This document shows positions 23,131 through 35,709 of a stretch of 64,000 bases of DNA, in pieces. A program made the translations under genes and the position numbers. The notes beneath the pieces were generated by a model. It was not told the origin of the DNA. It did not search any database and was given only the letters and a program-made list of their open reading frames with translations. Source of the DNA: Cyclina sinensis (lineage: Eukaryota; Mollusca; Bivalvia; Venerida; Veneridae); the NCBI GenBank assembly GCA_012932295.1, contig JAAONU010000001.1:54471693-54535692 (forward strand). Reading direction: 5' to 3'. Numbering within the stretch: the stretch's first letter is position 1; each line of letters starts with the position of its first letter.

Positions 23131-24662
23131 TTATCTCAGATAAAGCAAATGCTCGCTAAAGGCTATTTTCATACAGACGTTCGTCTAAACTATAACAAAA
23201 TACACAGTTATAATTCACAGTTATGAATACTAGCCAAAAAAACAGAGGAAAGTCCTTTACTTTAATTAAGGCAGTTGAAATATCTGCATTTTTGGTACTG
23301 AAAATTTCTATCTTTATTAGAAAGACATATTATATTCAATTTTTTTTTAAACATAGATTACAGTCACTTCATTTGTCTTGATTGTATCATGTACATGTAT
23401 TAGGAGTAACACTTATTTTTATGCATTCCGTGACCTAGAAAGTCAATGTACCTTAACATCTGAGAATGCACAGAATACTGACAGAAGGTTCTGAAGATTA
23501 AAGAAAGTCTTCGGGTTTTGCCTCTAGAGAAATCTTTCTGACCGAAGTCATTTCTTTTATACTCTATGATAAGAGAGACTTGTCTTCGAAAAAGTATACT
23601 CGATAATAGGGCAGCATATGTAATTACCTCACTTGGCACTGCTTTTGGGGTCAAAGGGTTGGTCGCTGTTCCTCAAAATTATTTCCGCTCAACTAAGCCT
23701 ATTGTAATTATATCATATAGAATTTACTACTTGATCGAAGTTAATTTGCTGTACTTAAAAATTAAGCAGTCCATTAGTTTTTCTTCAGTGCTGAAACCAA
23801 GACTAACCTGTTATTGTCCGGTGCTAAGCCTCTATTTAGAGTAGCTTTAAGAGATGTATTTTTTTTATAACTAAATCATCTCAATTCACCTTTAAAGGTT
23901 TATTGTGCTGCTTATTCATCCAGTCAAAATAATAGGTAATTGTATTATCATTATATATGTATGCCATTGACTTTTGGAACGTGTCCTGGTAGAATTAAGA
24001 AATGAAAACAGGCGTACCAAATGTCAACCGAGATATTTTAGATTTTCTCCAAAACAGCAGCAGAAAAACATCTTAAGCAATCACAAAATAATCAATAAAA
24101 TAAGAACAGTAAATAAAGCTGAAGAAGTCACTAAATTTTCCAAATTCCATAATTACTTTTGTTTACAAAACGAGCAGATTGTTAAAAAAATGCATCTTCA
24201 ACATAATGTACATGTATATACTATTCTGAACAAAAATGCCGTAGGAAAACAATTCGCCTTAATGACGTTCCTTGCCATTCTGTATGAAACATATTGTGTG
24301 GTTATAGTAAAAAGTGAAGCAAATTAAATGTTTGTCCTTACCCCTGGTGTATTGGTTGTATGCTCAGTGAGATGGTTCACTTAGATCATATAGCAATAAA
24401 ATTAAAATGTTCAGAAACCTTAGCAACATTGCGTACACGTGTATGAAATTTCTAAAATGGTGATATTATTAATTATTGAATGGTTTCTGTTTAACCATTT
24501 CTGTAATGTAATAATAAAGAGTAATTTAAAGAGTAATTATTTTTAGTTCAGTGATATCTTTCCTATAAATTGCTCTTCAGAAATTCTAATATTATGTTAT
24601 TGTAAATCTGCATCTGCGTTGTTGATACCTAATAAAATACAGAGCTTACATGAAATATGGGC
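23131..24662. other. No recognised gene; one 117-codon frame
   Basis: The longest frame is 23974-24327 (+), opening with TTG and rich in Lys/Asn/Gln, then hydrophobic at its end (FALMTFLAILYETYCVVIV). It matches nothing recognised and has no splice or promoter context that can be argued from the sequence. In 64 kb of AT-rich DNA it may be chance. Overlapping opposite-strand frames at 23400-23844 are likewise unsupported. Confidence 0.45.
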
Positions 24663-25165
24663 GACATCTGTGACCTTGACCTTTCAGACAAACATCTGGG
24701 CAATAAACATTTCTGCCAACTCATTCTAAAATCCCTTTATGCATTACAAAGTTACAGCCCTGACCGGACCATGACATTACTAAGATCTAAGTAGTTATAC
24801 ACTCTTTTCCTGTAAAGTATGACATTGGCCTTAAAGAAACGAACCTGTAGTTTGAGTAAGACACATCAATATAATGTTGACAAAACTTGTGCCAAACTGT
24901 TTTTAAAATCCCTTGACGCGTTATAAATTTACAGGGCAGACGCGAAATATGGAACGACCCCTAAATGTGACATTGACTTTTGAGGTAGGCGTTTGGGAGC
25001 TGTATGCCTCAATGTGGTTAACATTTTTGCCAACTTATTTCAAACTCCCTTAATGCATGACAAAGTAATACCACGGACACGATCATGATATAATTAGCAT
25101 ATAAGTAGTGAAACATTTTCTTCTAAAATTTTGACCTTGACTTCTTAGATACTGACATCGTTAGC
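24663..25165. repeat. Degenerate 'gaccttgac' tandem repeat, about four units
   Basis: Units begin near 24671, 24822, 24969 and 25134 with gac(c/a)ttg(a/g)c-type cores. They share 'gccaact.attc.aaa' and 'aatccctt.atgc.tta.aaa.tta' blocks. The ~150-165 bp period and strong divergence indicate an old array of the AGGTCA style. Confidence 0.7.
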
Positions 25166-25202
25166 ATATGGACAATTTTAATGCAAATTATATCAACATC
25201 AC

Positions 25203-25440
25203 TTGAAACCTTTTTAGGGCAAGTGTGAGGTGGTGCACCCTAAAACCTGGTTTAAAGTCCCTGGCAAATGTCTGGCCACTGACCGTTCCAAAGCGGTAAA
25301 TCCTCGGCTTCCAATTTTCGTTAATTGCTTGAAGTGTCCTTTTTAATTGGTCTATAAATAAATTTATGCTATCTTTTCTTCTTCTATTAGACACGCTGTG
25401 TTTTTGACCATGGTTTTCCTGACATCCGTTTTTCATTTTT
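25203..25440. repeat. Dispersed repeat R1, partial copy
   Basis: Matches the right part of the copies at 18930 and 26530: 'gcaagtgtgaggt', 'accta.aacctggtttaa', 'ccactgaccgttccaa', 'gcggtaa', 'tctataaataaatttatgc' and 'tttcctgacat'. The left part is missing. Confidence 0.75.
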
Positions 25441-26529
25441 TGTCAATTTGCTCATGCGCTGATTAGTGTTACCCCGTATTTTCTGCCCAGATAAAAACCA
25501 GCACGATTAAACTTACATTTATCGAAGGAGATTATAATTACTGGACAGGAATCTAAAGGTTTTTTTGTTTATGTTTTATTTTTTTTGTTTTTTTTAAAAA
25601 AAACACACAAAATTGTTGGTTTCTTACGTTATCATTAGCTAGAATGGCAGTGTTATTGTTGGAAATCAGTATTATCAAGAAACAGAAATTAATTGGCCAT
25701 TTTCAGATCTGACTGCAAGGAGATCGTGTACGTCAGTCGCACTTGCCCAACCCGCTACTGTTCACGAGTGCAGACAAAGTACGTGTATTTATCAAATAAA
25801 ATATATTATATAAACATGTATTTCTCATGTATTAAAAGTACGGTCTGGGAGATCCGGTCCAAGAGTATTTGCATTTTAAGGAGTCATTGCCAAAGCGTTT
25901 CAACAAAATGCATGGTTGGACCGATTGATCCGAACTTCGATTTCATTAATCGATTTCTTCCTGCATGCAATATCAGTGTCCTTGAATAACTCTGTGGCAT
26001 AAAACATTTTTAAAATATGTTACATTACACTGGAGTCTGAGATCAAGCTTTTCTTAGAAATCACATCAGGTTATGTGGTGTTTTAAAGATCGCTGGTTTA
26101 ATCCTCAAATTTCAAGATTCTCGAGTGGCTAACCGCATTCCACACATTCTGCACATACACTTCTTTTCACCTAAGAAGGATTCTTGTAAGTTGCAAGAGC
26201 GTTTTTCCAAATGATGCAAAATAAATAAGTTTAAACAATTATAATTATTTAATTACTTAGTGGTTCTTTCTATTTGCCAACCAATGATAATTCGTCGGTT
26301 TTCGAAAACAAATCGTGTGCCTACTTGTTCAAGATAGAGTTGTGCCAAATTACTAATAAAAATGTAAGCATCACGTATGCGCATGTGTCGCCAAACTGGC
26401 AGTGCTACGATAAAATAACGCCCTGTTAAGTTGAAAATTTCTAGCTTCTAACATTGTAAACGCCGCTGTTTTATGCTTGTTTTATTTTACGTCTATACGC
26501 AACGTAACGCAGTCTTTGCATAGCAGGAG
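25441..26529. other. No gene recognised
   Basis: AT-rich, with a T-rich run near 25560-25600. A 98-codon frame at 25693-25989 is unrecognised. Confidence 0.55.
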
Positions 26530-27290
26530 AACTTTTGAAACAGGGGTATCGGTACCACAAATTTATAAAAACGTTTTATCCCCGACACGAAGTCTTAAGT
26601 CAAAAACTACTACAGTATAAAATCACTACTGCAACAATGTAAAAAGCAATATTTATTTCTCCACGTTATTTGTAAAAACAATATGTAAATTCAAAAAGAA
26701 AGGCTGCCAATATGACATTCTACAGCGCTCTGCCTACTTGGTGAATAAGCCTTCTACAATTGATCGCTTTGCTTACCTCTTTGTTTGCACGACGGTGGCA
26801 GGGTTTTGAGAGTGTATGAAGATTTCTCTGGAAATCTTGATAAAGAACGTAGAAACTCGATCAGTCTCATTTTTCTGCCATCGTATTCGTGCTGATTTGA
26901 CTCCAAGTGCTGTGCTCTTGTCTCAGTAAAGTCATTGAGTATCTACCCTTTTCGCTGTACAATGCCAATTAGCTTTTTATGTTTTAAAATGTTGTGTGCT
27001 TTTCCATGCAACATTGTCGAGTTGATGGGTAGGTTGGAGTTTATTCACCATGACAAGATGTTCTTGTTTATTCTCAAGAAAACCTGTTTGGACAAGTGTG
27101 AGGTGTTTGCACCATAAAACCTGGTTTAAACCCCCAGAGAGAAAAATGTTTTGCCACTGACAGTTCTAAGGCGGTTATCCCGGTTGGTTTTCATTGTGAT
27201 ATCTTTTTTAACTGATCTATAAATAAATTTATGCTCTCTTTCCCTTTACATTTTGACTGTGTAGGGGGGCTGTGTTTTTTACTGTATGCA
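26530..27290. repeat. Dispersed repeat R1, copy 2
   Basis: Near-full-length partner of 18930-19740 in the same orientation, with many point changes and small indels. The two copies disagree in open frames, so no protein is inferred. Confidence 0.85.
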
Positions 27291-27559
27291 CCCCTTTTTG
27301 TATACGAGTACACTAAAGCTCGTTCAATAGACACGTTAACACATTCAGCTGGTACCAGGCTATTGGTTACTTTCAGAACAAAATGAATACAAAAATTATT
27401 TATTGAGAATAAATTAGAATTGCCCAAGCTTTTCTCGTACTGACATGCTACATAGCGCTTAAATACACTAAAGTGGACTCAATTTTCACCTAAGGGTAGA
27501 GGTCCTTGCAAGTTACATAACAAATATTTCTGATATCCGTCAATAAATGAAGATTGATT

Positions 27560-28378
27560 CTAAAGGGGAAAGTACAAAATATATTTTTAGCCTTGGTGAC
27601 CTTGACTTTGGTCATAGTGAATGGCAGAGATTCATGCAAGGTACCTATATACCAAAATTAAAGCTCTATAACGAAAATTTGAAAAGTCTATGTCGAACCT
27701 TTGTGACTCGGGCCAGGGCCAATTCTGACCCCATGGCAAATACTTGAGCAAACTTGGTAGAAGTCTACTAGGCCATGTTACACATCATATACCTTAACAC
27801 TAGGCCTTGTGGATACTGACGAATTTTTTTTCTATGCATGTCTTTACAAAAACCAAGTGACCCTTGGGTGGAGTCAGTTTTGATTACAAGAGTATCCTTT
27901 GAATGACTTGAACAATCTTGATAGAGGTTCACTAGATAATACTTTGTACAAAATTTTAGAACAAAGATCCTAGTGATTTCAGAAGAGATTCCTAAAGTTT
28001 TTCCTATGCATTTCTATCTAAAGTATGTAACCCCCAGCTTCAGGCCAATTTTGACCCATGGAGATAATTTGAACAACTTTGGTAAAGGAGCTCTAAATGA
28101 TACATCATGCCAAATATATAAACTTTTGACATTGAGCTTTCAGACAAGAAGATTTTTAGAGATTTTTTTTGGTTGCCATAGAAACTAGAGTTCTGAATGG
28201 AACTGAATTCTTTGAACTTCATGCAAGGAACACTTCTGCAAAGTTTTATTAATTTTGACCGAGTGTTTTAAGAGGAAATGTTGTTTGGATCAAAATGTTG
28301 ACGCACTAACGCATGTCGACGGACATTATGCAATCACAATAGCTCAAATGATCACATTTTGCTCAAATGAGGTAAAAG
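27560..28378 (+). repeat. Diverged relative of the ~166-bp array element
   Basis: Carries degenerate units (near 27730, 27890 and 28060) of the kind seen at 31560-33125: 'aattttgacccatgg', 'ttgaacaa.cttggta', 'gacaagaagatttttagag'. The tail matches that element's tail: 'gttgccatag.aac.agagttc', 'gga.ttgaattctttgaac', 'catgcaagga', 'aggag..atgttgttt', 'gacggacatt', 'caatcacaatagctca'. It starts with a short 'gaccttgac' stretch and lacks the 108-bp array. Confidence 0.8.
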
Positions 28379-29734
28379 TCAATATTGTTTTACTTACAGC
28401 ACAAAAGCACAAATCTTGAATACGTTTTACTTTAATAACACGACCTGAAAAATAAAATTATCTTCTTATCGCCCTGTGGCATACTGTGAGCGAAGATAAT
28501 TATGAATCTCAAGAACAATTGAATTTACGAAAGTATGAAAGTTTCTGATGTATGAGGTTTAAAAAAAACAAAATTGCATTATAAATCATTCTTTGGATAA
28601 TTTCATCGCTCAAACGTGTCTTCCCGTCTAAATAATTGTATTTGAAAAAAAGCATTTTCTGTGTACATTCGTGCACTTTATTTATCAAAGCGTTTTACGT
28701 TTGTCAAGAAGTTCTAGAAAACAAAATCACACGATACCTATTCAGATCTTCTAAGCTCGTCAACTTGTATGATATCTTGTTTGGTACACTCACAAAGAGT
28801 TTTACAGGTACTCCACAGAAGCAGGGTATAAACTTATGGGCTAAAATTTCAGCATTCTGTAGTATCAACTGAAAAAGAAATTTTAGTCGAAATTTTACTG
28901 ATTTGTTTACTTATAGAACACCAACGAATTAATCAAGATTTAAAGGAATGATTGAAAAACTGTGTCAATTGACATAAATATTATTTTATAAATGTGTTGT
29001 AAAAATATCTGTACTTCGCATAACGTGTACCTGTCAAAACAAGTACAGTAGCAAAATCGAAAACTGACTTTTAAATTTTTTGATAGTAAGAACATAACCG
29101 TCTTTAAAATTTAACATAGCACTTACCTGATGTAGTTTCATTGTGTCAGAATTGCTTGTATACCAGTAAGTGTATATGTTTCCATTTTCGTAATAGACTC
29201 TCTTTACCTAGGAGCAACTTAGTGTTGCTTTTGCTCGAGGTGAGTATATTAAGAAAATCTTTTGCACCGGTGAAATCCTTCTATTTAATGAAAACCTCTT
29301 CATTTCAGGAATTTAGATGGTTGATATCGGTGATGTATGTTAAATCTTGTTAATTCTTTGTCAATCCCCTGCGATAATGTTTATGTTGTTCCTTGTTGTT
29401 TATTTTCACTCTTTTAGATACAGTGCACGTATCTTATGTTTCAGCTCGTATATTATCACACTCTGACTCTTTGCTTTTATTGTTCGTGCAATGCCGGGTC
29501 ATTTCTCCGTCTCTGGTGCCATATTGCAATACTGTCTTTAGTTGGTAAGGGGCATCTTTTTTAGTACTTATTAGGTTTCTTTGTTTCAAGAATACTGTCT
29601 TACAAATTACACACCCTGGTAGCCCAGTCTCTATCTCTTTCGTTCTGCTTAAGGAGAACCAAATTGTAAATAGGCTCACACCTGAAGCCTGCGTATCGAG
29701 ATTGTTAGCAATGTTTCAAATTCTTGAATTAGAA
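28379..29734. other. No recognised gene
   Basis: A minus-strand frame at 29434-29679 (81 codons) is richer in codable residues (VICKTVFLKQ, RDGEMTRHC) and the surrounding DNA is less AT-rich, with 'aataaaag' on the minus strand. No family is recognised and no call is made. The rest is AT-rich and empty. Confidence 0.5.
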
Positions 29735-29989
29735 AACAAGAGGGCCATGATGGCCCTAGATCGCTCACCTGAGTATTTTGGCTGTAGGTTTGCTGTTAAG
29801 CAGTATTTCATGTTTTAATTGAAAATATGTAAGTAATGTAAATATAAATATGTAAACATGTAAAATATCAGTCAATCAATACAGGCTCAATGACAAAAAG
29901 TAGAAATATCTATCATAAGCTATGGTGACCTTGACCTTAACCCAGTGACCTCAAACCCTACCCAAGGAATATAGGATCCATGCAGGGAA

Positions 29990-31500
29990 AAATTTGCAGT
30001 AGCTTTAAAACAAAAAGTAGGTCAAAAATATAGGCCATGCTATGATGTTTTTGAAATCGGAACAAAAAACTGTACACATGGTCCATATTTCATTGCCATA
30101 GCCTCAAAAACGAAAAAGTAGGTCAGTAGCTCAAATATATAGGTCAAGCGATGACATTTTTGAAATCGGAACAAAAAACTATGCATATGGTCCAAATTTC
30201 ATTGCCATAGCTCTAAAAACAAAAGTAGGTCAGTAGGTCAAAAATATAGGTCATACGATGACGTTTTTGAAATCGGAACAAAAAACTGTACACATGGTCC
30301 AAATTTCATTGCCATAGATCCTGAAACAAAAAGTAGGTCAGTAGGTCAAAACTATAGGACATGCGATGAAATTTTTGAAATCGGAACAAAAAACTGTACA
30401 CATGGTCCAAATTTCATTGCCATAGCTCCAAAAACAAAAAGTGAGTCAGTAGGTCAAATACATAGGTCATGCGATTACATTTTTGAAATCGAAACGAAAA
30501 ACTGTGCACATGGTCCAAATTCCATTACTGTAGATAAAAAAACAAAAAAGTAGGTCAGTACGTCAAAAATATAGGTATTGCGATGACATTTTTGAAACCG
30601 GAACAAAAAACTGTACACATGGTCCAAGTTTCATTGCCATAGCTCCAAAAACAAAAAGGTCAGTAGGTCAAAAATATAGGTCATGCGATGACATTTTTGA
30701 AATCGGAACAAAAAACTGTAAACACGGTCCAAATTTCATGCTGTAGCTAAAAAACATAAAAAGGAGGTCGGTAGGTCAAAAGTATAGGTCATGCGATTAC
30801 ATTTTTGAAATTGGAACAAAAAACTGTACACATGGTCCAAATTTCATTGCCATAGCTCCAAAAACAAAAAGAAGGTCTGTAGGTCAAAAATATAGGTTAT
30901 GCGCTGACATTATTGAAATCGGAACAAAAAACTGTACACGTGGTCCAAATTTCATTGCCATAGCTCCAAAAACAAAAAGTAGGTCAGTAGGACAAAAATA
31001 TAGGTCAAGCGATAACATTTTTGAAATCGAAACAATGTTCCAAATTTCATTGCCATAGCTCCAAAAACAAAAGTAGGTCAGTAGGTCAAATATATAGGTC
31101 ATGTGATGACATTTTTGAAATCGAAACGAAAAACTATTCACAGGGTCCAAATTTCATTGCTGTAGCTAAAAAACAGAAATGTAGGTCAGTACGTCAAAAA
31201 TATAAGTCATGATATGACGTTTTTGAAATCGAAACAAAAAACTGTATACATGGTCCAAATTTCATTGCCATAGCTCCAAAAACAAAAAGTAGGTCAGTAG
31301 ATCAAAAGTAAAGGTCATGCGATGACATTTTCAAAATCAAAACGAAAAACTGTTCACACGTTCCAAATTTCATTGCTGTAGCTAAAAAACAAAAAAGTAG
31401 GTCAGTAGGTCAAAAATATAGGTCAAGAAATAATGTTTTTGAAATCATCTTGAAAAAAGTTCAAATGGTCCAAATTTTATTGCCAAAGCGAAAAATTTAA
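29990..31500. repeat. 108-bp satellite, about 13-14 units
   Basis: The unit runs 'gacatttttgaaatcgg', 'aacaaaaaactgtacacat', 'ggtccaaatttcattgcc', 'atagctccaaaaacaaaaag', 'taggtcagtaggtcaaaa', 'atataggtcatgcgat'. The period counted by eye is 108 bp, or 36 codons. As a result a minus-strand frame (30884-31150) repeats a 36-residue block; this is taken as a by-product. Some units carry short deletions, for example near 31035 and 30650. Confidence 0.92.
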
Positions 31501-31559
31501 AAAATGAGATTCTTTTTTTTTTAGGGGGGGGGGGGTGACCCCCAAGGGGAGGGGGGATG

Positions 31560-33125
31560 ACCCTACTGTGGTCACAGTGCATACTACCAAATATCTAAGC
31601 TCCAGGCCTTGCAGTTTCTGACAAGAAGATTTTTAAAGTTTTTTGCTATATAACTCTATGAAAAACATGTGACCCCTTGGGCAGGGCCAGTTTTGACCCA
31701 GCGGCCATGATTTGAACAATCTTGGTAGAGGTCTACAAGACAATGCTCAACACCAAATATCTAAGCTCCATGCCTTGTAGTTTCCTACAAGAAGATTTTT
31801 AAAGTTTTCCCTATATAACTCTATGTAAATCATGTAAGCCGTGGGCGGGGTCAGTTCTGACCCCAGGGTCATAATTTGAATAATCTTTGTAGAGGTCCAC
31901 TAGATGATGCCTCATACCAAATATCTAAGCTCCAGGCCTTGCAGTTTCTGACAAGAAGATTTTTAAAGAATTTACTATATAACTCTTTGTAAAACATGTG
32001 ACCCCTGGGGCAGGGCCATTTTTGAACCAGAGGCCATGATTTGAAGAAACTTGGTAGAGGTCCACTAGACAATGCTACACACCAAATATCTAAGCTCTAT
32101 TCCTTAAGGTTTCCTGACAAGAAGATTTTTTAAGTTTTCCCTACATGTATATAACTCTATGTAAATCATGTAAGCCCTGGGCGGGGTCAGTTCTGACCGC
32201 AGGGTCACAATTTGAAAACTCTTTATAGAGGTTCACTATATGATGCCTCATACCAAATATCTAAGCTCCAGGCCTTGCAGTTTCTGACAAGAAGATTTGT
32301 GAAGAATTTACTATATAACTCTATGTAAAACATGTGACCCCTTGGGCGGAGCCAATTTTGACCCAGGGGCCATGATTTGAACAATCTTGGTAGAGGTCTA
32401 CTAGACAATCCTACACACCAAATATCTAAGCTCCATGCCTTGCGGTTTCTGACAAGAAGATTTTTAAAGTTTTCCCTATATAACTCTATGTAAATCAAGT
32501 AACCCCCGAGGGCGGGGTTAGTTCTGACCCCAGGGTCATAATTTGAATAATCTTTGTAGAGGTCAACTAGATGATGCCTCATACCAAATATCTAAGCTCC
32601 AGGCCTTGTGGTTTCAGACAAGAAGATTTTTAAAGTTTTTCCTGTATAACTCTATGCAAATCAAGTCACCCCCAGAGCGGAGCCAGTTCTGACCCCAGGG
32701 TCATAATTTGAACAATCTTTGTAGAGGTCGACTAGATGATGCCTCATACCAAATATCTAAGCTCCAGGCCTTGTGGTTTCAGACAAGAAGATTTTTAAAG
32801 TTTTCCCTATATAACTTTATGTCAATCAAGTGACCCCCAGGGCGGGACCATTTTTGACCCAGGAGCCATGACTTGAAGAAACCTGGTAGAGGTCCACTGG
32901 ACAATGCTGCACACCAAATATCAAAACTCTAGGCCTTGTGGTTTGAGACAAGAAGATTTTTAAAGTTTTCCTATATAAGCCTATGTAAAATCAATTGACC
33001 CCCAGGGCGGGACCAAATTTGATCCCAGGGGCATAATTTGAACAAACTTGATAGAGGTCCACTAGACAATGCTACATACTAAATCTTAAGGCTCAGGGCC
33101 TTGTGGTTTCAGACAAGAAGATTTT
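31560..33125. repeat. ~166-bp satellite, about 9-10 units with A/B subtypes
   Basis: Each unit contains 'accaaatatctaagctcc', 'aggccttg', 'gacaagaagatttttaaag', 'ctatataactctatg' and 'gacccc.gggcgggg'. The core starts at 31591, 31757, 31921 and 32086 give periods of 166, 164 and 165. Two subtypes alternate: A ('ggccatgatttga ... actagacaatgctacacacc') and B ('ggtcataatttga ... actagatgatgcctcatacc'), in the order A B A B A B B A A. Open frames on the minus strand (31869-32072, 32223-32582) are products of this periodicity. Confidence 0.92.
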
Positions 33126-33419
33126 CCTTCAAGTTGCCATAGCAACCAGAGTTCCTGATGGAATTGAATTCTTTGAACAACTTTGGTAGAGTTTCATGCA
33201 AGGAATATCCCAGGCATGTTTCATCAATCTTGGCTCGGCGGTTTAGGAGGAGATGTTGTTTAAGTCAAATTGTTGACGACGCACGCTGCACGACGCACGC
33301 CGACGAACGCCGGACATTCAACGATCACAAAAGCTCACCCTGAGCAGGCTCAGGTGAGCTAAAAATATTTAGAGGATGGAACAGTTTTTTTGGCTAAAAA
33401 TAACTGCAGTATCATATCA

Positions 33420-33570
33420 CGAATAATAATAATCATAATGTAAAACTTATGATTATTATTATATTTGTTATTATAATTACTATTACAGCTGCAAGCAACA
33501 TTATCACCAGCAGCATTATTATTCTTATTGTCATTACTCTGAATTATTATATATTTTCTACAATAATTGT
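33420..33570. repeat. AAT/ATT-rich microsatellite region
   Basis: 'aataataataatcataatg' is followed by ATT-rich degenerate trinucleotide runs. Complementary frames on both strands (33359-33667) are low-complexity artefacts. Confidence 0.75.
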
Positions 33571-34959
33571 AATAAAAAATCACATTCAAAGTCATTACCG
33601 TTACAATTTAGTAGAAACGTTCTTTACGATAACGGTACTGATTTTTTTTAAAAATAAAGCCATTTAGTTTACAGGCAGCGTCACGGTATTTTGTCACAAA
33701 ATGCCAAGCTTAGTGACTTTCTAGTACACATGCTAATAGCTAGTAATGAAAACAAATAAATTTGGCCAAAATTCTGAATATAATGATAACAGAAAAAGGA
33801 GTATATTGTTAACGGAGGACTCACCGTTTATATTAGACGCATCCATTCTCCACAAGTTCAACTATAAATCACACACTGACGTCACAGCAGGAGTTTGTTT
33901 TATTTTCTAAAATTGATAGGGGTGCAATCTGGCCATGTGTATTACGGCAAGTATGATCAATACTTTTTGAAAATTTGAAAACAATATTGTAGATATTTCT
34001 TTCAAATTCATTGTATTTGTGTAACAACCTGTTATGCATTCCGGCCATACAGTGATTTATTTCGACTAAGTGACATAGTATGCACATTCCGAAAATAATC
34101 ACTGTTCCCTCATTCAAAGTGGCTTGCTACACATGTCAAAAATAAGGTAGTCAGCAAACTATCCTAGGTCATATGCTAAAAGCTATTTGGAAACAGATTA
34201 TATCGAAATTCTCGATTATAAAATGTCAGAGCTCTGTTAACACATGCACAAAGACATGTCGGGTATGTTGGGTATCTGGCACCGCCTACTTTTCTGTTAC
34301 GGGATGGTTACAGGTCAAATGACATCAAACACTAAATCTTATATTATAAAGTTCTTAACCCCAGTCGTTCACTTCCTCGGGGTTTCTTAGTCGTTAACAC
34401 TTTACTTAATCACTTACATCTCATGCCAAGAACATACCCATATTGCCTGATTATCGAAATGTTATATGCGAGTAAAATACGTGTAACGTTAATTAAATTT
34501 TACAATATAGACAAACATAACTACAAATGTAAAGTCTGTGACTGCAACATTCTGCCCATGTTAATTATCAACAGATGCATACCAAATAGTTCTATCCACT
34601 TCATTTTTGAGCAGCGATTTGTATCGGTTTGCTTTGACACTGTCGAAATTAATGATCCAATTTATTGTACCCGGCAAAGGTAAAGGCTTATTACTTTGTA
34701 ACTGACGGATGCATTTCTCATTATTTTCGAAACAAAATAAGGGATACATCAACTATCCAAACCGCTTTTACGATGCAATAACCAGTAGACACTAATGATT
34801 TGTGTGGTAATCATATGGCCAAATAGAGTAATACTGCAAGCTTGGAATTGCTTAAAGTTATTAATATATTTATTTGTAGATATTTGTTTCTGCCATCAAA
34901 CATTAAGTAGTCTGATGTTTACCAAAAACAGAATAACAACATAACTTAGCAGGCTAGTT
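33571..34959. other. No gene recognised
   Basis: AT-rich. A frame at 34423-34683 has a Cys-rich patch (KCKVCDC) but no recognisable zinc-binding family. Nothing else supported. Confidence 0.55.
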
Positions 34960-35709
34960 TCAGATAAATATTACACGCAATAAAAACGTGTTTCAAATAT
35001 CCAGTCTGAAATTATTACCAAGGATCACAGGATTTGCATTTTCCGCACGTTACTTCAAGTATATGTTCGTAAATGTGACAAAAGTTCTGAGAAAGATGGC
35101 AAAAGACATAATTCATAAAATTTCAAAAGCCAAAAACCAAAGCTTTAAAAGTAATGGTTCTATTTCTTTATGATCATATTGACAGTTCTGTTGTTTGCTG
35201 TTTTAAATAGGTTTTCATACTTATTTAACAAACAATAGAAATAAAGCGAATACTTTGTTTTGTCTCTCAGAATTTATATGTCTAACGGTGAAGGGGATAT
35301 GTGGACTTGTCTTTATTTCAAATGCGTGACAAATCCTAATCTTTTAAGAGTTTCAATACATTTAAAAGATCTCAAATTTCATTCCCGTAATAACAAAATA
35401 AAGGAGTGTATATAATCCTGAATAAAACTTGTTTAAGTATTGAATATCTTTCTCTCGATAACAGAGTAAAGGCTTGTGACTTTTGTTAATAAGGATTCTA
35501 GACAGTACGGGGACACTAATTACAACATTCTTAGGTTTGACGGACTAGATTGAGCATGATGAATTCGTTTTAAGATAGTTCTGCTGTTTTTTAATAAAAT
35601 ATGTAAAAAAAACAACTCAGGCAAGACATCAATGATTATTTTGTTCAACGCACACCGACCCTTTTGTATACGTAAAGAAAGGTTCTACTGTATTAATATA
35701 AAGGAATTT

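Larger units (their letters stand above)
29735..33363 (+). mobile_element. 3.6-kb composite bivalve-type element holding two satellite arrays
   Basis: Head: 'acaagagggccatgatggccct' (a near palindrome at 29741-29757) followed by 'cgctcacctgag'. Then come an AGGTCA-type unit, a 108-bp array (29990-31500), a G-rich spacer (31520-31558), a ~166-bp array (31560-33125) and a unique tail ending in the hairpin 'agctcaccctgagc / ctcaggtgagct' (33332-33360). The head motif gctcacctgag is the inverse of the tail motif ctcaggtgagc, so the ends define a unit. Shorter relatives at 27560-28378 and 55796-56500 have the same tail or head. No transposase is visible; the mechanism is unknown, possibly Helitron-like hairpin ends (inference). 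Confidence 0.75.

Noticed and set aside
23974..24327. 117-codon frame as a protein-coding gene
   Set aside because: It opens with TTG, matches nothing recognised, has no supporting splice or promoter signals, and such lengths can arise by chance in AT-rich DNA. Kept only as a note.
30884..31150. 88-codon minus-strand frame as a gene
   Set aside because: It repeats with the 108-bp unit. No independent evidence of coding.
32223..32582. 119-codon minus-strand frame as a gene
   Set aside because: Its protein repeats with the ~166-bp satellite period (NCKAWSLDIW recurring), so the frame is a product of the array.
30000..33125. Regularly spaced repeats as a CRISPR array
   Set aside because: Units are 108 and ~166 bp tandem repeats without unique spacers, in eukaryotic-style DNA. 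They are satellites.
33359..33667. Paired Asn-rich and Ile-rich frames on opposite strands
   Set aside because: Low-complexity AAT/ATT microsatellite translation.
34423..34683. Cys-rich frame (KCKVCDC) as a zinc-finger exon
   Set aside because: Cysteine spacing and the absence of paired His/Cys ligands do not fit any zinc-finger class.
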